Origin: Acinetobacter venetianus RAG-1 = CIP 110063
GTDB lineage: Bacteria > Pseudomonadota > Gammaproteobacteria > Pseudomonadales > Moraxellaceae
Direction of reading: 5' to 3'
Assembly: GCF_000368585.1 (NCBI RefSeq)
Contig: NZ_KB849558.1
Location: forward strand, 1,071,688 to 1,135,687
Length of the DNA: 64,000 bases
Position numbers and translations under genes: made by a program. A model generated the notes under the pieces. It ran no database searches. It was not told the DNA's origin and saw only the letters and a program-made list of their open reading frames with translations. Positions 63,187 through 64,000 of the stretch are shown piece by piece (the stretch's first letter is position 1; every line of letters begins with the position of its first letter).

Positions 63187-64000
63187 GTTTGTCATCGTTT
63201 AGATGATTTAGAAAAGTTAATGAACGTGGCGAATTAGACTGGACATGTTTGTCATCGTTTAGATGATTTAGAAACAGAGCACAAGCTGCAATAATTAGAA
63301 TAAGTTGTTTGTCATCGTTTAGATGATTTAGAAAAGGATAAGTACACCCAATGATATTTGTATAAAGTTTGTCATCGTTTAGATGATTTAGAAACCCATC
63401 TTATTAATGGGGGTTCCAACTGCTTCGTTTGTCATCGTTTAGATGATTTAGAAAAAACCGTCCTTTTTAGCTTCCGCCCATTCAATGTTTGTCATCGTTT
63501 AGATGATTTAGAAATTTCGGAAGGTTAGACTTCACTATTACTTGTTGTTTGTCATCGTTTAGATGATTTAGAAAAGATCAACAATCCAAAAAAGATTGAT
63601 GGTTTTGTTTGTCATCGTTTAGATGATTTAGAAAGCTGCTGCTGAAGCTGCTAAAACGGCAACTCCGTTTGTCATCGTTTAGATGATTTAGAAAATAATA
63701 GTGGTGCATCGGGCGCAAATACATCAGTTTGTCATCGTTTAGATGATTTAGAAACTTTTCAATTCGAGTAGTTGAATCACCTCCTAGTTTGTCATCGTTT
63801 AGATGATTTAGAAAAACTGGCGGACAATCTATAAGTCTACAATTTCGTTTGTCATCGTTTAGATGATTTAGAAAAATGTATGCAGGCTTACACGGTTCGC
63901 AAATCAGTTTGTCATCGTTTAGATGATTTAGAAAATGCAGCGCTTAATTTTTCTTAAAATCTTATCGTTTGTCATCGTTTAGATGATTTAGAAAACCAAA
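63187..64000 (+). CRISPR. Type I-F-like CRISPR array (runs off the right edge)
   Basis: Fourteen identical 28-nt repeats at 60-nt spacing, starts at 63187 to 63967, with thirteen complete 32-nt spacers and the first six bases of another. The repeat begins GTTTGTC and ends TTTAGAAA, with a central stem TCATC-GTTTA-GATGA. Length, spacer size, 8-nt 3' handle and the 5-bp stem with 5-nt loop fit I-F repeats. No cas gene is in the window. Confidence 0.95.

Overview
The window looks like chromosomal DNA of an Acinetobacter species (Moraxellaceae). The DNA is AT-rich. It carries proteins typical of the genus: an AbeS-type SMR pump, a TamA with a long N-terminal extension, AcnB, a lipase with its LifO foldase, a TrhP followed by a ferredoxin, and a type I-F-like CRISPR array. 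Species cannot be assigned from the sequence alone.

Layout. 1-6.5 kb: tail of an unknown gene, a thioredoxin-reductase-like/Rrf2 divergent pair with two matched operators, a DUF441 membrane protein, a LysR regulator, queH, a Fur-box-linked DUF4198 protein and an MFS pump. 6.5-11 kb: a DUF2238 membrane protein and a four-gene siderophore ABC importer with a Fur-like site. 11-18.5 kb: a voltage-gated type K+ channel, a DASS anion symporter, an AT-rich unknown gene, acnB and two small exported proteins. 18.5-31 kb: tamB/tamA, an LplT-like MFS protein, coq7, two exported proteins, then folK/folB (overlapping) with an ABC1 kinase and a MoeB-like protein. 32-42 kb: lipase and foldase with an AraC regulator, a flavin reductase, an SDR, a second AraC with PaiB, and prfA-prmC. 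42-44.5 kb: a glycine-zipper protein and trhP with a ferredoxin.

44.6-58.1 kb is the most interesting part: a guanidine-utilisation island. A guanidine-I (ykkC) riboswitch precedes two DUF1989 proteins (carboxyguanidine deiminase type) and a biotin-dependent guanidine/urea carboxylase. Upstream on the other strand are an ABC permease and ATPase, an Fe(II)/2-oxoglutarate dioxygenase-like enzyme, an unknown protein and AbeS. The substrate-binding protein and a NikR-like ribbon-helix-helix regulator run the opposite way. All three transcription units carry a 28-bp operator (7-bp half-sites, 14-bp spacer) lying on the predicted -10 element. The regulator has lost three of the four nickel ligands of NikR. 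A 39-codon ORF with a good ribosome-binding site precedes and overlaps the regulator gene. An AT-rich OLD-family nuclease sits between the regulator and the carboxylase, and no allophanate hydrolase is visible. The working idea is import of guanidine or a guanidino compound, possible oxidative release of guanidine, carboxylation and deimination, under riboswitch plus repressor control.

58-64 kb: glyA, a lipase-like lipoprotein, an ExoX-like exonuclease, a conserved hypothetical whose ribosome-binding site lies in a perfect 10-bp hairpin, tRNA-Arg(CCG), and a CRISPR array (14 identical 28-nt repeats, 32-nt spacers) that runs off the right edge with no cas gene in view.
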